From assembly GCF_030551755.1 (NCBI RefSeq), contig NZ_JAUPEC010000008.1:1-64000 (forward strand): DNA of 64,000 nt, read 5' to 3'. The notes below the pieces were generated by a model, which saw nothing but the letters and a program-made list of their open reading frames with translations, had not been told where the DNA came from and did no database searches. Positions 37,917 through 46,110 of the stretch are shown piece by piece. The translations under genes were made by a program, and so were the position numbers. Source of the DNA: Pseudocolwellia sp. AS88. Its GTDB lineage: Bacteria; Pseudomonadota; Gammaproteobacteria; Enterobacterales; Alteromonadaceae. How positions within the stretch are numbered: position 1 is the first letter of the stretch; each line of letters starts with the position of its first letter.

Positions 37917-40748
37917 TTAATTACTCACTTCGTCTATTAAATAAATAAGTGACTGGTAATCAATACCACTATTTTTTGATAATCCTATCTCGCACGTTCT
38001 ACTATTACTGTATCCTTTAGAGCATTTACCTTTTACTTGAGTCGCGAGTGTTGTTAACGCACTTTCATTGAGTTTTGGCATGAAGAAACCTTTATCTCCT
38101 GCAAATCCGCAGCAAGTAATATCTTCAGGTTCAATCACTTCATTTGAACAAACATTTGCAATGTAGCGTAAGCTATCTGCAATGCCAGCCTTTTGACTAC
38201 TACAAGTAATATGTAATGCAATAGCTTCTTGTTTAGGCGTTATTGATAACTTATCCACTAAAAATTTAGCGCAAAAATCGGTAAGTTCATAAATAGGTAA
38301 TGTTGAACCAAGTTCTTTGATCCTTAAATTACAGGGGCTTGTATCAAATACTATCGGAATCTCTCCGTTACAACTTAACTCAGTAAGCATATTAATAAGT
38401 TGTTGGCCTTTATTAAGAGCGACTTCAGCAGCTCCTTTGCTATGAAAAGGCATGCCACAACATAAATCTGAAGACTTATTCGGAGTGAGCACCTGATAAC
38501 CAGCTTTGGCGAAAACAGAGTAAGCGACATCAGTTAAACTGCGTCTATCGGTACTCTCGATTGCTGGTCCCATCGTTCTACTTGCGCAACTAGCAAAGAA
38601 AATAACTTTAGGTGCTTTTGTATCGTTAACTGGAACAGCTTGGCTAGCGTTGTTTTTTGCTTTCGCGGGCCATTTTGAATGCCATAAAGGCAACCTTGAA
38701 CCGGTTACTTTATGTAATGTTTCGCCTATATTATTGACCGTTTTTTCTCCTAATAAACTCGTAAACTTTCCACTAGCATTAAATGCTAGAGCGGTACCTG
38801 TATTTAATACCGAGAAATGCTCAGCAGACCATTTAGCAATAACATGCCCTGTTTTACTTAATTTATTACCTCTAAGCTTTCGTATTAACTCACCTGTATT
38901 AATACCAACAGGGCAGCGCTCTGCACATAATCCTGTTGCGGCACAGCTGTCTATACCTAAATGTTGATAGTGTTTATTTAACTCATCTAGTTCAGACTTT
39001 TCATCTTGGGATAAAGCACTGCGACTATTTAGCTGTTGTATTCGTCGCCAAATAACAATACGTTGCCGAGGTGTTAAGCTGAAAGTTTTAGATGGGCAAA
39101 CAGGTTCGCAAAAGCCACATTCAATACATTTATCAACAATAGGATCAGCATGAGGCATTTCTTTTAGGTTTTTGATGTGAGAATTTTTATCTTTATTTAA
39201 AATAACACCAGGATTTAAAATGGCTTTAGGATCGATTATTTCTTTAACGCGTTGCATTACTTGGTAAGCTGTTTCTCCCCATTCTAGCTCTACAAATGGT
39301 GCCATGTTACGACCAGTACCATGCTCTGCTTTTAATGAACCACCAAATTCAACAGCAACTAATTGAGTGACTTTTTGCATAAAGCGGTCGTAGCGTTTTA
39401 TTTCTTCATCACTATTAAAAGCTTGGGTAAATACAAAGTGTAAATTTCCCGCTAAGGCATGACCAAAAATAATCGCTTCGTGGTAGCCAAACTCATCAAA
39501 TAAAGCGTGTAACTTTATAATACCTTCAGCAAGGTTTTCTATAGGAAAAGACACATCTTCGATAATAACAGTAGTACCTGTTTCTCTAACAGCGCCTACT
39601 GCTGGAAAAGTACCTTTTCGTATTGCCCACAGTTGCTGAGATAATAGAGGATCTTGAGTGAAATCGATTTGTTGAATAGGAGTGTATAAGTTAATAACGT
39701 GTTTAACTTGAGCAATATTTTTAAGTAGTTCGGTGTTTGTTTCGCCTCGTATTTCTATAAGCAAGGCTGTTGTTTCGTTTGCTTGATCACAAAAACTATC
39801 AGGTAATCCTTTTTGTCCTTTTACTGAATTAAGTGCTCGTTGATCCATTAATTCAACGGCATCAACAGGGCAATTGCTTAATTGAGTAACGGCTAAACAA
39901 GCTTGCTCAGCTGTTGAAAATGAAAATAAGCCACTGGCTTTATGCTGATAGTCAGGGTAAGTTCGATACGTAATATTAGATATGAAACCTAACGTACCTT
40001 CCGAACCAATCATAAGGTGCATTAATATATCTAAAGGATCGATATAGTCGATCAAAGCATTTATTGCATATCCTGTGGTATTTTTTAAACGATATTTATG
40101 ATCTATAAGTTGTTTTAATTCTGCATTGTTTTGAACACTTTCTGCTAATTCACTTAAGTTATTTAACATAGCTGAATGGCTTTGTTTAAATAACTCAACA
40201 CTAAGGGCATCTGCGGTGTTTACTAAGGTGCCATCGGCTAAAACTAATGTCATATCGGCAACACTGTAGTAGCTGTTTTTACTTACGCCACAACACATAC
40301 CTGAAGCATTGTTAGCGGCAATACCACCAATTTTACAGGTATTAATTGAAGCCGGATCAGGACCTATTTTTCGTTGGTATTTAACTAAATGTTTATTTGC
40401 ATCGGCACCTATAATACCTGGCTGTAAACTGATTAAGTTACCTTCGTCTTTTACTTGATATTGTGTCCAATCAGTAGATAACATAATAAGTACACTATCT
40501 GTTATTGCTTGTCCCGAAAGGCTTGTGCCAGCCGCTCTAAAAGTAATAGGCACATCAAACTTATGGGCTAAGGCGATTACTTTTTGAATTTGTATTTCAG
40601 TGTCTATTTTTAAAATCAATTGAGGTATAAGTTGATAAAAACTCGCATCAGTACCAAAAGCGCGCCTACGCGTAATATCTTCAATAATCTGCTCTGAGGC
40701 GAGAATTTCACGTATGTTTAATAGGAAGTTTGCGTTAATCGTCGTCAT
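37917..40748 (-). CDS. FAD- and Fe-S-containing D-lactate dehydrogenase (Dld-II type)
   Basis: 943 residues in the arrangement of the Shewanella-type quinone-linked D-lactate dehydrogenase. An FAD-binding (GlcD-like) half contains FRAAGTSLSGQAI, GGIAANNASGMCCG and GSEGTLGFISN. Two 4Fe-4S motifs follow (CIECGFCEPVCP near 539, CAATGLCAERCPVG near 601), then two CCG domains (DLCCGMPFH near 763, CCGFAGDKGF near 880). It would pass electrons from D-lactate to the respiratory quinone pool at the inner membrane. A D-2-hydroxyglutarate or glycolate-type substrate cannot be excluded. It is divergent from a LysR gene, with a dyad between them. Confidence 0.85.
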   Translation of the reverse strand: MTTINANFLLNIREILASEQIIEDITRRRAFGTDASFYQLIPQLILKIDTEIQIQKVIALAHKFDVPITFRAAGTSLSGQAITDSVLIMLSTDWTQYQVKDEGNLISLQPGIIGADANKHLVKYQRKIGPDPASINTCKIGGIAANNASGMCCGVSKNSYYSVADMTLVLADGTLVNTADALSVELFKQSHSAMLNNLSELAESVQNNAELKQLIDHKYRLKNTTGYAINALIDYIDPLDILMHLMIGSEGTLGFISNITYRTYPDYQHKASGLFSFSTAEQACLAVTQLSNCPVDAVELMDQRALNSVKGQKGLPDSFCDQANETTALLIEIRGETNTELLKNIAQVKHVINLYTPIQQIDFTQDPLLSQQLWAIRKGTFPAVGAVRETGTTVIIEDVSFPIENLAEGIIKLHALFDEFGYHEAIIFGHALAGNLHFVFTQAFNSDEEIKRYDRFMQKVTQLVAVEFGGSLKAEHGTGRNMAPFVELEWGETAYQVMQRVKEIIDPKAILNPGVILNKDKNSHIKNLKEMPHADPIVDKCIECGFCEPVCPSKTFSLTPRQRIVIWRRIQQLNSRSALSQDEKSELDELNKHYQHLGIDSCAATGLCAERCPVGINTGELIRKLRGNKLSKTGHVIAKWSAEHFSVLNTGTALAFNASGKFTSLLGEKTVNNIGETLHKVTGSRLPLWHSKWPAKAKNNASQAVPVNDTKAPKVIFFASCASRTMGPAIESTDRRSLTDVAYSVFAKAGYQVLTPNKSSDLCCGMPFHSKGAAEVALNKGQQLINMLTELSCNGEIPIVFDTSPCNLRIKELGSTLPIYELTDFCAKFLVDKLSITPKQEAIALHITCSSQKAGIADSLRYIANVCSNEVIEPEDITCCGFAGDKGFFMPKLNESALTTLATQVKGKCSKGYSNSRTCEIGLSKNSGIDYQSLIYLIDEVSN

Positions 40749-40799
40749 TAATTTTTATACCTATACCTTTGTTTTTTTGTAGTTAAGACAACTTCTTAT

Positions 40800-40818
40800 T
40801 TGATTGTTTAACAATCAA
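40800..40818. promoter_or_regulatory. Perfect palindrome between dehydrogenase and LysR genes
   Basis: TTGATTGTT-N-AACAATCAA is a 19-base perfect palindrome in the 191-base divergent gap, 52 bases from the dehydrogenase start. It is a candidate binding site for the adjacent LysR protein. A TTTTTT follows on the plus strand, but no plus-strand gene lies upstream to terminate. Confidence 0.45.
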
Positions 40819-40939
40819 TTTTTTAATAAGTATTGCACCTTAAAATCATAGGCATAAATGTACAATTAATCACACTGTTAATGAATTGGAATAAATGATA
40901 TTGTTTTTTTCTTTTTATTGCATAATCAAGAAGTGATTT

Positions 40940-41848
40940 ATGGCTGCAAAAGCTGATGATCTTATTTTATTTGTTTTAGTGGTTGAGGCTGGCTCATTTA
41001 GCAAAGTAGCAGATAACCTTAACCTAACGAATTCTGTAGTAAGCAAACGTATTGGTCGTTTGGAAGTTCAGCTTAATACTCAGCTTTTATATAGAACAAC
41101 ACGAAAACTAAGCTTAACGGATGCAGGAAGAACACTTTATGGTAAAGCTAGGTTAGCAAAACTGGCTATGCAAGAAGCAGAAGACTCTATAACTGGGTAT
41201 AGCGAAGACATTCGCGGAACCATTAAGTTAACTATGCCTATGGTGTCTGCTCAGTTAGTGTTGAATGAAGCGTTAGCAAAGTTTTGTGATGATTACCCTA
41301 GTGTTAATGTAGAGCTATCTATCGATAACAGTGTGGTTGATATTGTTGGACAAGGTTACGATTTAGCCATAAGAACAGCTCAATTAGAAGACTCGTCGCT
41401 TGTCGCACAGCGCTTGGTTGATTCAAATTGGGTTGTTTGTGCAAGCCCTCAATATTTGAATAATAGTGCTAACCTTGAGTCACCAGAAGATTTATCTAAA
41501 CATCGATGTTTAATTTATCAAAACGAAGGTTCTGGCTCTGAGCAATGGGCATTTAAAGATGGATCTGGCGAGTATTTTGTTAAAGTGAAGAGTCAATTTC
41601 GTTCTAATAACTTACATTCTTTAAGGCAAGCGGCTTTATCTGATTTAGGCATTGCTTACTTACCCAAAGCATTAATCCACAAAAATTTAATGAAAGGCGA
41701 TTTAGTCTCGCTTTTAAATGGATTTACGGCGAAAGATTTAGGCATTTATGCTGTATATCCACGAAGTAGACAACCAGATAAGAAACTTAAGCTATTAATT
41801 GAATACTTCAGAAAAGCTTACAGCGAGAAAAAAGAATATTTTAGTTAA
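40940..41848 (+). CDS. LysR-family transcriptional regulator
   Basis: 302 residues. An N-terminal winged helix-turn-helix (LILFVLVVEAGSFSKVADNLNLTNSVVSKRIGRLEVQLNTQLLYRTTRKLSLTDAG) precedes the substrate-binding domain (IRGTIKLTMPMVSAQLVL, GYDLAIRTAQLEDSSLVAQRL, LGIAYLPKALI). The order places it in the CrgA/DsdC-like group. It is divergent from the D-lactate dehydrogenase gene, so control of that gene is the natural guess. Confidence 0.93.
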   Translation: MAAKADDLILFVLVVEAGSFSKVADNLNLTNSVVSKRIGRLEVQLNTQLLYRTTRKLSLTDAGRTLYGKARLAKLAMQEAEDSITGYSEDIRGTIKLTMPMVSAQLVLNEALAKFCDDYPSVNVELSIDNSVVDIVGQGYDLAIRTAQLEDSSLVAQRLVDSNWVVCASPQYLNNSANLESPEDLSKHRCLIYQNEGSGSEQWAFKDGSGEYFVKVKSQFRSNNLHSLRQAALSDLGIAYLPKALIHKNLMKGDLVSLLNGFTAKDLGIYAVYPRSRQPDKKLKLLIEYFRKAYSEKKEYFS

Positions 41849-41885
41849 CCTGAACTCGGTTTAAGATTAGTACGCAGAGTAATAA

Positions 41886-41916
41886 AAATGCCAATCAGTG
41901 AACCGATTGGCATTTG
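41886..41916. terminator. Bidirectional terminator between LysR and Spy-like paralogue 2
   Basis: AAATGCCAATC pairs with GATTGGCATTT around an 8-base loop, with A bases before and T bases after. Just upstream (41847-41866) lies AACCTGAACTCGGTTTAA, resembling one end of the miniature element at 47698. Confidence 0.8.
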
Positions 41917-41963
41917 TTGAGAAGTAACTTTCTAACGAAATTAAGTATATTAATTAATACGAT

Positions 41964-42551
41964 TTAATTGTTTTCATCATTATTAACTTTTTCGTCATCC
42001 ATATCACTTTCAAATTCTTCAAATCTTTTCTCACGATGTTTCTTACGTTTTTCGTCGTCAAACTCGTCACCGAAATTACCACCACGTCTGCCGTCCATGA
42101 ATTTATCACCTCGACGATCACCATCCGGTTTACCTTTACTTTCGACATGACGTTTTTCGTGCGTATCTCTTAGTATTTTTTCAAGCTCAGGGTGACTATC
42201 AATATATTCTTTCATCGATTCACGTTTTGCTTCGTGAGCTTGTTTTATTTCTTTTAAGCGCGCTCTAAAAGCATCCATATCACCAGATTTTTTAAGTGCT
42301 TTTAATTCATTACGATGTGTTCTGCGTTGTTCTTTCATAGCTTCAAGCTCATCTTGAGTCATGTCGCCATTTTTAAGCATATAATCTGCAATGATTTGAT
42401 GAGCACGCATTTGTACACGATGACCACGCTTAGTTTCTTTTTGCGCGAGTTTCATGGTTACGCCTTCTAAATCTTCTGCAGATATTGCTATATAAGCATT
42501 TCCACATAAAATTATAGCTAAGGCACCTAATACATAATTTCTAATCTTCAT
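41964..42551 (-). CDS. Charged periplasmic Spy/CpxP-like protein, paralogue 2
   Basis: 195 residues from ATG 42551. The GTG at 42566 is less likely because GAG lies just before the ATG. A signal segment (NYVLGALAIILCGNAYIAISA) precedes long charged helices (MRAHQIIADYMLKNGDMTQDELEAMKEQRR, ELKALKKSGDMDAF, EYIDSHPELEKILRD) and a basic, glycine- and acidic-rich tail. It is homologous to the 30723 gene. It is the third gene of the ECF sigma operon, the place occupied by periplasmic sensors such as CnrX in metal-response operons, so sensing or damping of envelope stress is inferred. Confidence 0.72.
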   Translation of the reverse strand: MKIRNYVLGALAIILCGNAYIAISAEDLEGVTMKLAQKETKRGHRVQMRAHQIIADYMLKNGDMTQDELEAMKEQRRTHRNELKALKKSGDMDAFRARLKEIKQAHEAKRESMKEYIDSHPELEKILRDTHEKRHVESKGKPDGDRRGDKFMDGRRGGNFGDEFDDEKRKKHREKRFEEFESDMDDEKVNNDENN

Positions 42552-42575
42552 TTTATACTCATTCACTTTTATTCG

Positions 42576-43289
42576 TTAAGCGCGTGTTGTGCTGGCACTA
42601 GCATCCAAGCTGTCTTGCATATCTTGAACATTTACTTTGATTTCAAATTCACGTTCTTCAGCATAATGATAAAGCTTGGCCATAATGCTTAACGGCTGTT
42701 CTAAGTTCTGATTTTTGTTTACACGTATTGGTAACGATAAGGTATTAGTTCCAGCTTTTAAATCTACAGGCCAACTTAGATCTTTAATGTTGTCGTAACC
42801 CTCTAAAGCAATTTGTTGTGGTAAAACAATATTTAAATCAGCGTCATACATATCTTCAGGGGCATCAATAACTAATACAACTTCGGTAGTAAAATATTCA
42901 GGAGCGGTACTCACTACTAAAGGTTGCTGATCTGCTGAAGGTGTTAACACATTCCAGGCGCCAAATATTGATAATGCTAAAACCGATGCAGCAATAAATC
43001 CTTGGAAAAAGCTGCTGTCATTTTTTGCTGATTTATTTGCATAAGCATTATTATTTGATTTATTTACAACCTTATTGAGCATAGCTGTTGCTTGCTCTTC
43101 GCTAAATTCAGGCGTTGTAGTTTTCGACATTTTAATTATATATGAATGATGTTCTTGCAGTGCTTTCTCGCACGTTTCACAAGATTCAATATGAGCTTTT
43201 AAGGTATTGTTTAAAACATCATTTAAGCCTGACTTAAAATCCGCTAACGTGAGTTCATCAATGGCGTTATTAACAAGTTTGCAGTTCAT
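42576..43289 (-). CDS. Membrane anti-sigma factor with ZAS-like motif
   Basis: 237 residues. The cytoplasmic N-terminus contains HIESCETC (H-x3-C-x2-C), the zinc-binding anti-sigma signature, near 32-39. One transmembrane helix (SSFFQGFIAASVLALSIFGAWNVL, about 90-113) is followed by a periplasmic beta-rich domain (EVVLVIDAPEDMYDADLNIVLPQQIALEGY, NTLSLPIRVNKN). It lies 16 bases after the sigma gene and before the Spy-like gene, so it should bind and hold the ECF factor until an envelope signal arrives. Confidence 0.85.
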   Translation of the reverse strand: MNCKLVNNAIDELTLADFKSGLNDVLNNTLKAHIESCETCEKALQEHHSYIIKMSKTTTPEFSEEQATAMLNKVVNKSNNNAYANKSAKNDSSFFQGFIAASVLALSIFGAWNVLTPSADQQPLVVSTAPEYFTTEVVLVIDAPEDMYDADLNIVLPQQIALEGYDNIKDLSWPVDLKAGTNTLSLPIRVNKNQNLEQPLSIMAKLYHYAEEREFEIKVNVQDMQDSLDASASTTRA

Positions 43290-43305
43290 AATTTTTTATC
43301 CTCTG

Positions 43306-43860
43306 TTAATAATGACGAACATTAAGTTCATAGGGTTGCAGGGTAATATGTTGTTTTAATGTTTTACGAGCGCGATGCAAACTCGATTTTAAAGTACCTA
43401 AAGGAACATCCATAATTTCTGAAAGTTCAGGTAGGGTATAACCATCAATATCATGTAACGCAACTAAGGCACGTTGATCTTGCGATAACTTACTCATCGC
43501 GGTATATATTTCTTTGTTTTGTTCATCTTTTTGATGATTATCGAAATAGCGAAACAATGGCTGCACTTTATCATCGTCAATATCCTCTAAATTAGGTTGA
43601 CGTTGTTTCTTACGATATAAATCGATGAACCGATTGTATAAACATCGCATTAGCCAAGGTTTTAATTTTTCTACCTTGCGTAGCTCGTTTTCTTTGGTTA
43701 ATAAAAATTCAAGCAAGTCTTGTAGTAAATCTTCTGCATCATGTTTTGTGCCAGTATATTGATACGCCACTTTAAACAAATTACTCATGTGCGGATGAAT
43801 TAATTCTTCAAACGAGTGCTCTTTTTCTTTAATACCAAAAAAAGATAAAATTTGACTCAT
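43306..43860 (-). CDS. ECF-family RNA polymerase sigma factor
   Basis: 184 residues from ATG 43860. Sigma region 2 shows the pattern NLFKVAYQYTGTKHDAEDLLQDLLEFLL and LKPWLMRCLYNRFIDLYRKKQR. Region 4 has LSQDQRALVALHDIDGYTLPELSEIMDVPLGTLKSSLHRARKTL. A GTG nine codons upstream (43887) would begin almost at the predicted transcript start, so the ATG is preferred. The operon order is sigma, anti-sigma, Spy-like protein. Its own promoter matches the one before the distant Spy-like paralogue, giving a small two-site regulon within this window. Confidence 0.9.
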   Translation of the reverse strand: MSQILSFFGIKEKEHSFEELIHPHMSNLFKVAYQYTGTKHDAEDLLQDLLEFLLTKENELRKVEKLKPWLMRCLYNRFIDLYRKKQRQPNLEDIDDDKVQPLFRYFDNHQKDEQNKEIYTAMSKLSQDQRALVALHDIDGYTLPELSEIMDVPLGTLKSSLHRARKTLKQHITLQPYELNVRHY

Positions 43861-43902
43861 ATAAAACAGGGTCTCAGTAAGTTTCACTTTTCTCTAATCA
43901 TA

Positions 43903-43930
43903 GTAACGAAATAGACTAGGTAAAGGTTGC
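43903..43930 (-). promoter_or_regulatory. Autoregulated ECF-sigma promoter
   Basis: On the minus strand GCAACCTTT (43930-43922), 13 bases, CGTTAC (43908-43903). The CAACC-type -35 and CGT-type -10 are usual for ECF factors. Leader to ATG 43860 is about 36 bases. The remaining gap to nhaA (43931-44182) holds only AGGTTA-N8-TAACCT near 44074. Confidence 0.72.
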
Positions 43931-44182
43931 AGTAAATTTAATTATTTTATCTATACTTGAATTAAGTACAGAGTATTTAAACAAAATGACAAATGATGTG
44001 AGTATAAAATAAGAACTGCAGGTACCAATTTTCTGGCTATTATTACTTTAACTGATCCTCATTTCTTTAATTTAGGTTAAATTATTATAACCTTTAGTAA
44101 AAATTATCGATGTGATCTTTACTAACACCTACAACATATGACATATTATGTCTGGTTGTTATTGATATTAATAAAGGAAATC

Positions 44183-45355
44183 ATGGAACTTTCACCAATA
44201 CAAAATTTTTTAAAACAGGAAGCATCAGGCGGTATCATACTCATGTTCACTGCTGTTCTTGCTATGATCATAGCGAATTCACCTTGGGCGCATTACTACG
44301 ACTTATTGCTTGATATACCCGTTGTAGTCGGTGTTGGTACTTTCGAAATTGCAAAACCATTATTACTTTGGATAAACGATGGTTTGATGGCTTTATTCTT
44401 CTTTTTAGTTGGGCTAGAGCTCAAACGCGAATTTTTAGAGGGTAATTTGTCTGAACCAGGACAAGTTGCTTTACCTGCCATTGGTGCTATTGGTGGTATG
44501 GTTATACCTGCACTTTGTTACGTAGCGTTCAATTACGACGATCCGGCTGCGATAAATGGCTGGGCAATTCCTACCGCAACAGATATTGCATTTGCTTTAG
44601 GTATATTAGCTATTATTGGTAGTAAAGTACCATTGCAGCTTAAAGTATTTTTAACCTCATTAGCTATCTTTGATGATTTAGGCGCAATTATTGTTATTGC
44701 CTTATTCTATACTGACCAACTTTCAATGCTTTCATTAATCGTGTCGGCGGTTGTATTAACTATTTTATTTGGTTTGAATAAGAAAGGCGTAACCAGCACT
44801 TCACCTTATATTTTCTTAGGTATTGTTTTATGGGTTGCTGTACTTAAATCTGGTGTTCATGCCACATTAGCCGGTGTTGCTTTGGCTTTCTTTATCCCTA
44901 TTAAAGGTGGAGAAGGAGAGCCGTCACCACTTAAGTCGCTAGAGCATAACTTACATTCAATGGTGGCTTTCATTGTATTACCTATATTTGCTTTTGCTAA
45001 CGCGGGTATTAGTTTAACAGGTGTTGGTATTAACGAAGTTCTAGCTCCTGTTCCATTAGGTATTATTGCTGGCTTATTAATTGGTAAACAATTAGGTATT
45101 TTTGGTTTCTGTTTTATCGCGATAAAGTTAGGTTTAGCTAAACTGCCTGAGAACGTGAACTGGAAACTACTTTACGGTGTGTCTTTACTGTGTGGTGTTG
45201 GTTTTACCATGAGTTTATTTATTGGTTCGTTAGCATTTGAACAATCAGCTGATTCACCATTATTCCAAGACCGTTTAGGTATTGTTATCGGTTCATTAAT
45301 CTCAGGTATATTAGGTTACATCGTAATTAAAATGGCACTGAAAAAAGCAGAGTAA
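44183..45355 (+). CDS. nhaA: Na+/H+ antiporter NhaA
   Basis: 390-residue inner-membrane antiporter that expels sodium in exchange for protons, suited to a marine cell. ATG 44183 follows AAAGGAA and gives the family start MELSPIQNFLKQEASGGIILM; the longer frame from 44138 has no ribosome site. Key signatures are PTATDIAFALG and the paired ion-binding aspartates in SLAIFDDLGAIIVIALFY (about 163-164), followed by VHATLAGVALAFFIP and GVGFTMSLFIGSLAF. It is monocistronic, with a terminator downstream. Confidence 0.97.
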   Translation: MELSPIQNFLKQEASGGIILMFTAVLAMIIANSPWAHYYDLLLDIPVVVGVGTFEIAKPLLLWINDGLMALFFFLVGLELKREFLEGNLSEPGQVALPAIGAIGGMVIPALCYVAFNYDDPAAINGWAIPTATDIAFALGILAIIGSKVPLQLKVFLTSLAIFDDLGAIIVIALFYTDQLSMLSLIVSAVVLTILFGLNKKGVTSTSPYIFLGIVLWVAVLKSGVHATLAGVALAFFIPIKGGEGEPSPLKSLEHNLHSMVAFIVLPIFAFANAGISLTGVGINEVLAPVPLGIIAGLLIGKQLGIFGFCFIAIKLGLAKLPENVNWKLLYGVSLLCGVGFTMSLFIGSLAFEQSADSPLFQDRLGIVIGSLISGILGYIVIKMALKKAE

Positions 45356-45402
45356 CACTTACTTTTCCAACGTTGTTTTTAAAACGTAAAGGTATAAATC
45401 AA

Positions 45403-45431
45403 AACGGCGATGTAACTATCGCCGTTTTTTG
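45403..45431 (+). terminator. Terminator after nhaA
   Basis: AACGGCGAT and ATCGCCGTT form a 9-bp stem followed by six T bases. Confidence 0.88.
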
Positions 45432-45479
45432 TTAAAGTTGCGGCAAAATTATTTTCACTCACAATAGACGCTTTTGTTT

Positions 45480-46094
45480 ATGCAACATATATCATCTTTT
45501 GATCACACATCTGAATTTGCTTTATCTGAAAATTATCAAATAGATATTGAGCATAAAATTGAAGATTTAATTGAACTGTTTTCAGCTACATTTTTTGCTG
45601 ACTACAATACAAGATTAATTAAGGGTGACGATGAACCCGTATATCTCCCCGCATCAGAAGCTTGCTCATATCATCAAATTGTTTTTGCTCATGGTTATTT
45701 TTCAAGTGGTTTACACGAAATAGCTCACTGGTGTATCGCAGGTAAAGAACGTCGTTTAAAAGAAGATTTTGGTTATTGGTATGAACCTGATGGCCGAAAT
45801 GAGCAACAACAAAAAGTATTTGAATCTGTAGAAGTTAAACCACAAGCGATTGAATGGGCATTTTGCATTGCAGCTAATAAGAAGTTTAATGTATCAGCAG
45901 ATAACTTAAATGGTGCAGAAGCCGATACACAAGCATTTAAAGTGGCAGTTCTTAAACAAGTTGAACATTACCTTGAGCACGGTTTTCCTAAAAGAGCACA
46001 ACAATTTATTGATGCGTTAGCGGCTTTTTATCAACCATCTTCTTCTGTTCTTGCTACACAATCTTCAAATCTGTCACTGGCACAATTTAAATAA
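45480..46094 (+). CDS. epmC: Elongation factor P hydroxylase EpmC
   Basis: EpmC hydroxylates the beta-lysylated lysine of elongation factor P. 204 residues from ATG 45480; an upstream TTG two codons earlier is less likely. Family features are YHQIVFAHGYFSSGLHEIAHWCIAGKERR with HEIAH metal ligands (near 80-90), DFGYWYEPDGRNEQQQ and VEVKPQAIEWAFC. Linkage to yfcL two genes downstream repeats the E. coli yfcM-yfcL neighbourhood and supports the call. Confidence 0.93.
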   Translation: MQHISSFDHTSEFALSENYQIDIEHKIEDLIELFSATFFADYNTRLIKGDDEPVYLPASEACSYHQIVFAHGYFSSGLHEIAHWCIAGKERRLKEDFGYWYEPDGRNEQQQKVFESVEVKPQAIEWAFCIAANKKFNVSADNLNGAEADTQAFKVAVLKQVEHYLEHGFPKRAQQFIDALAAFYQPSSSVLATQSSNLSLAQFK

Positions 46095-46110
46095 GGCTAA
46101 GGTTATTTAC

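Noticed and set aside
40800-40818. Reading the palindrome as an FNR or CRP site
   Set aside because: FNR needs TTGAT-N4-ATCAA and CRP needs TGTGA-N6-TCACA; neither spacing nor sequence fits.
46051-46110. Longer start for the NAD-kinase-like gene
   Set aside because: The extension lies inside epmC in another frame, lacks a ribosome site, and its residues look like out-of-frame translation.
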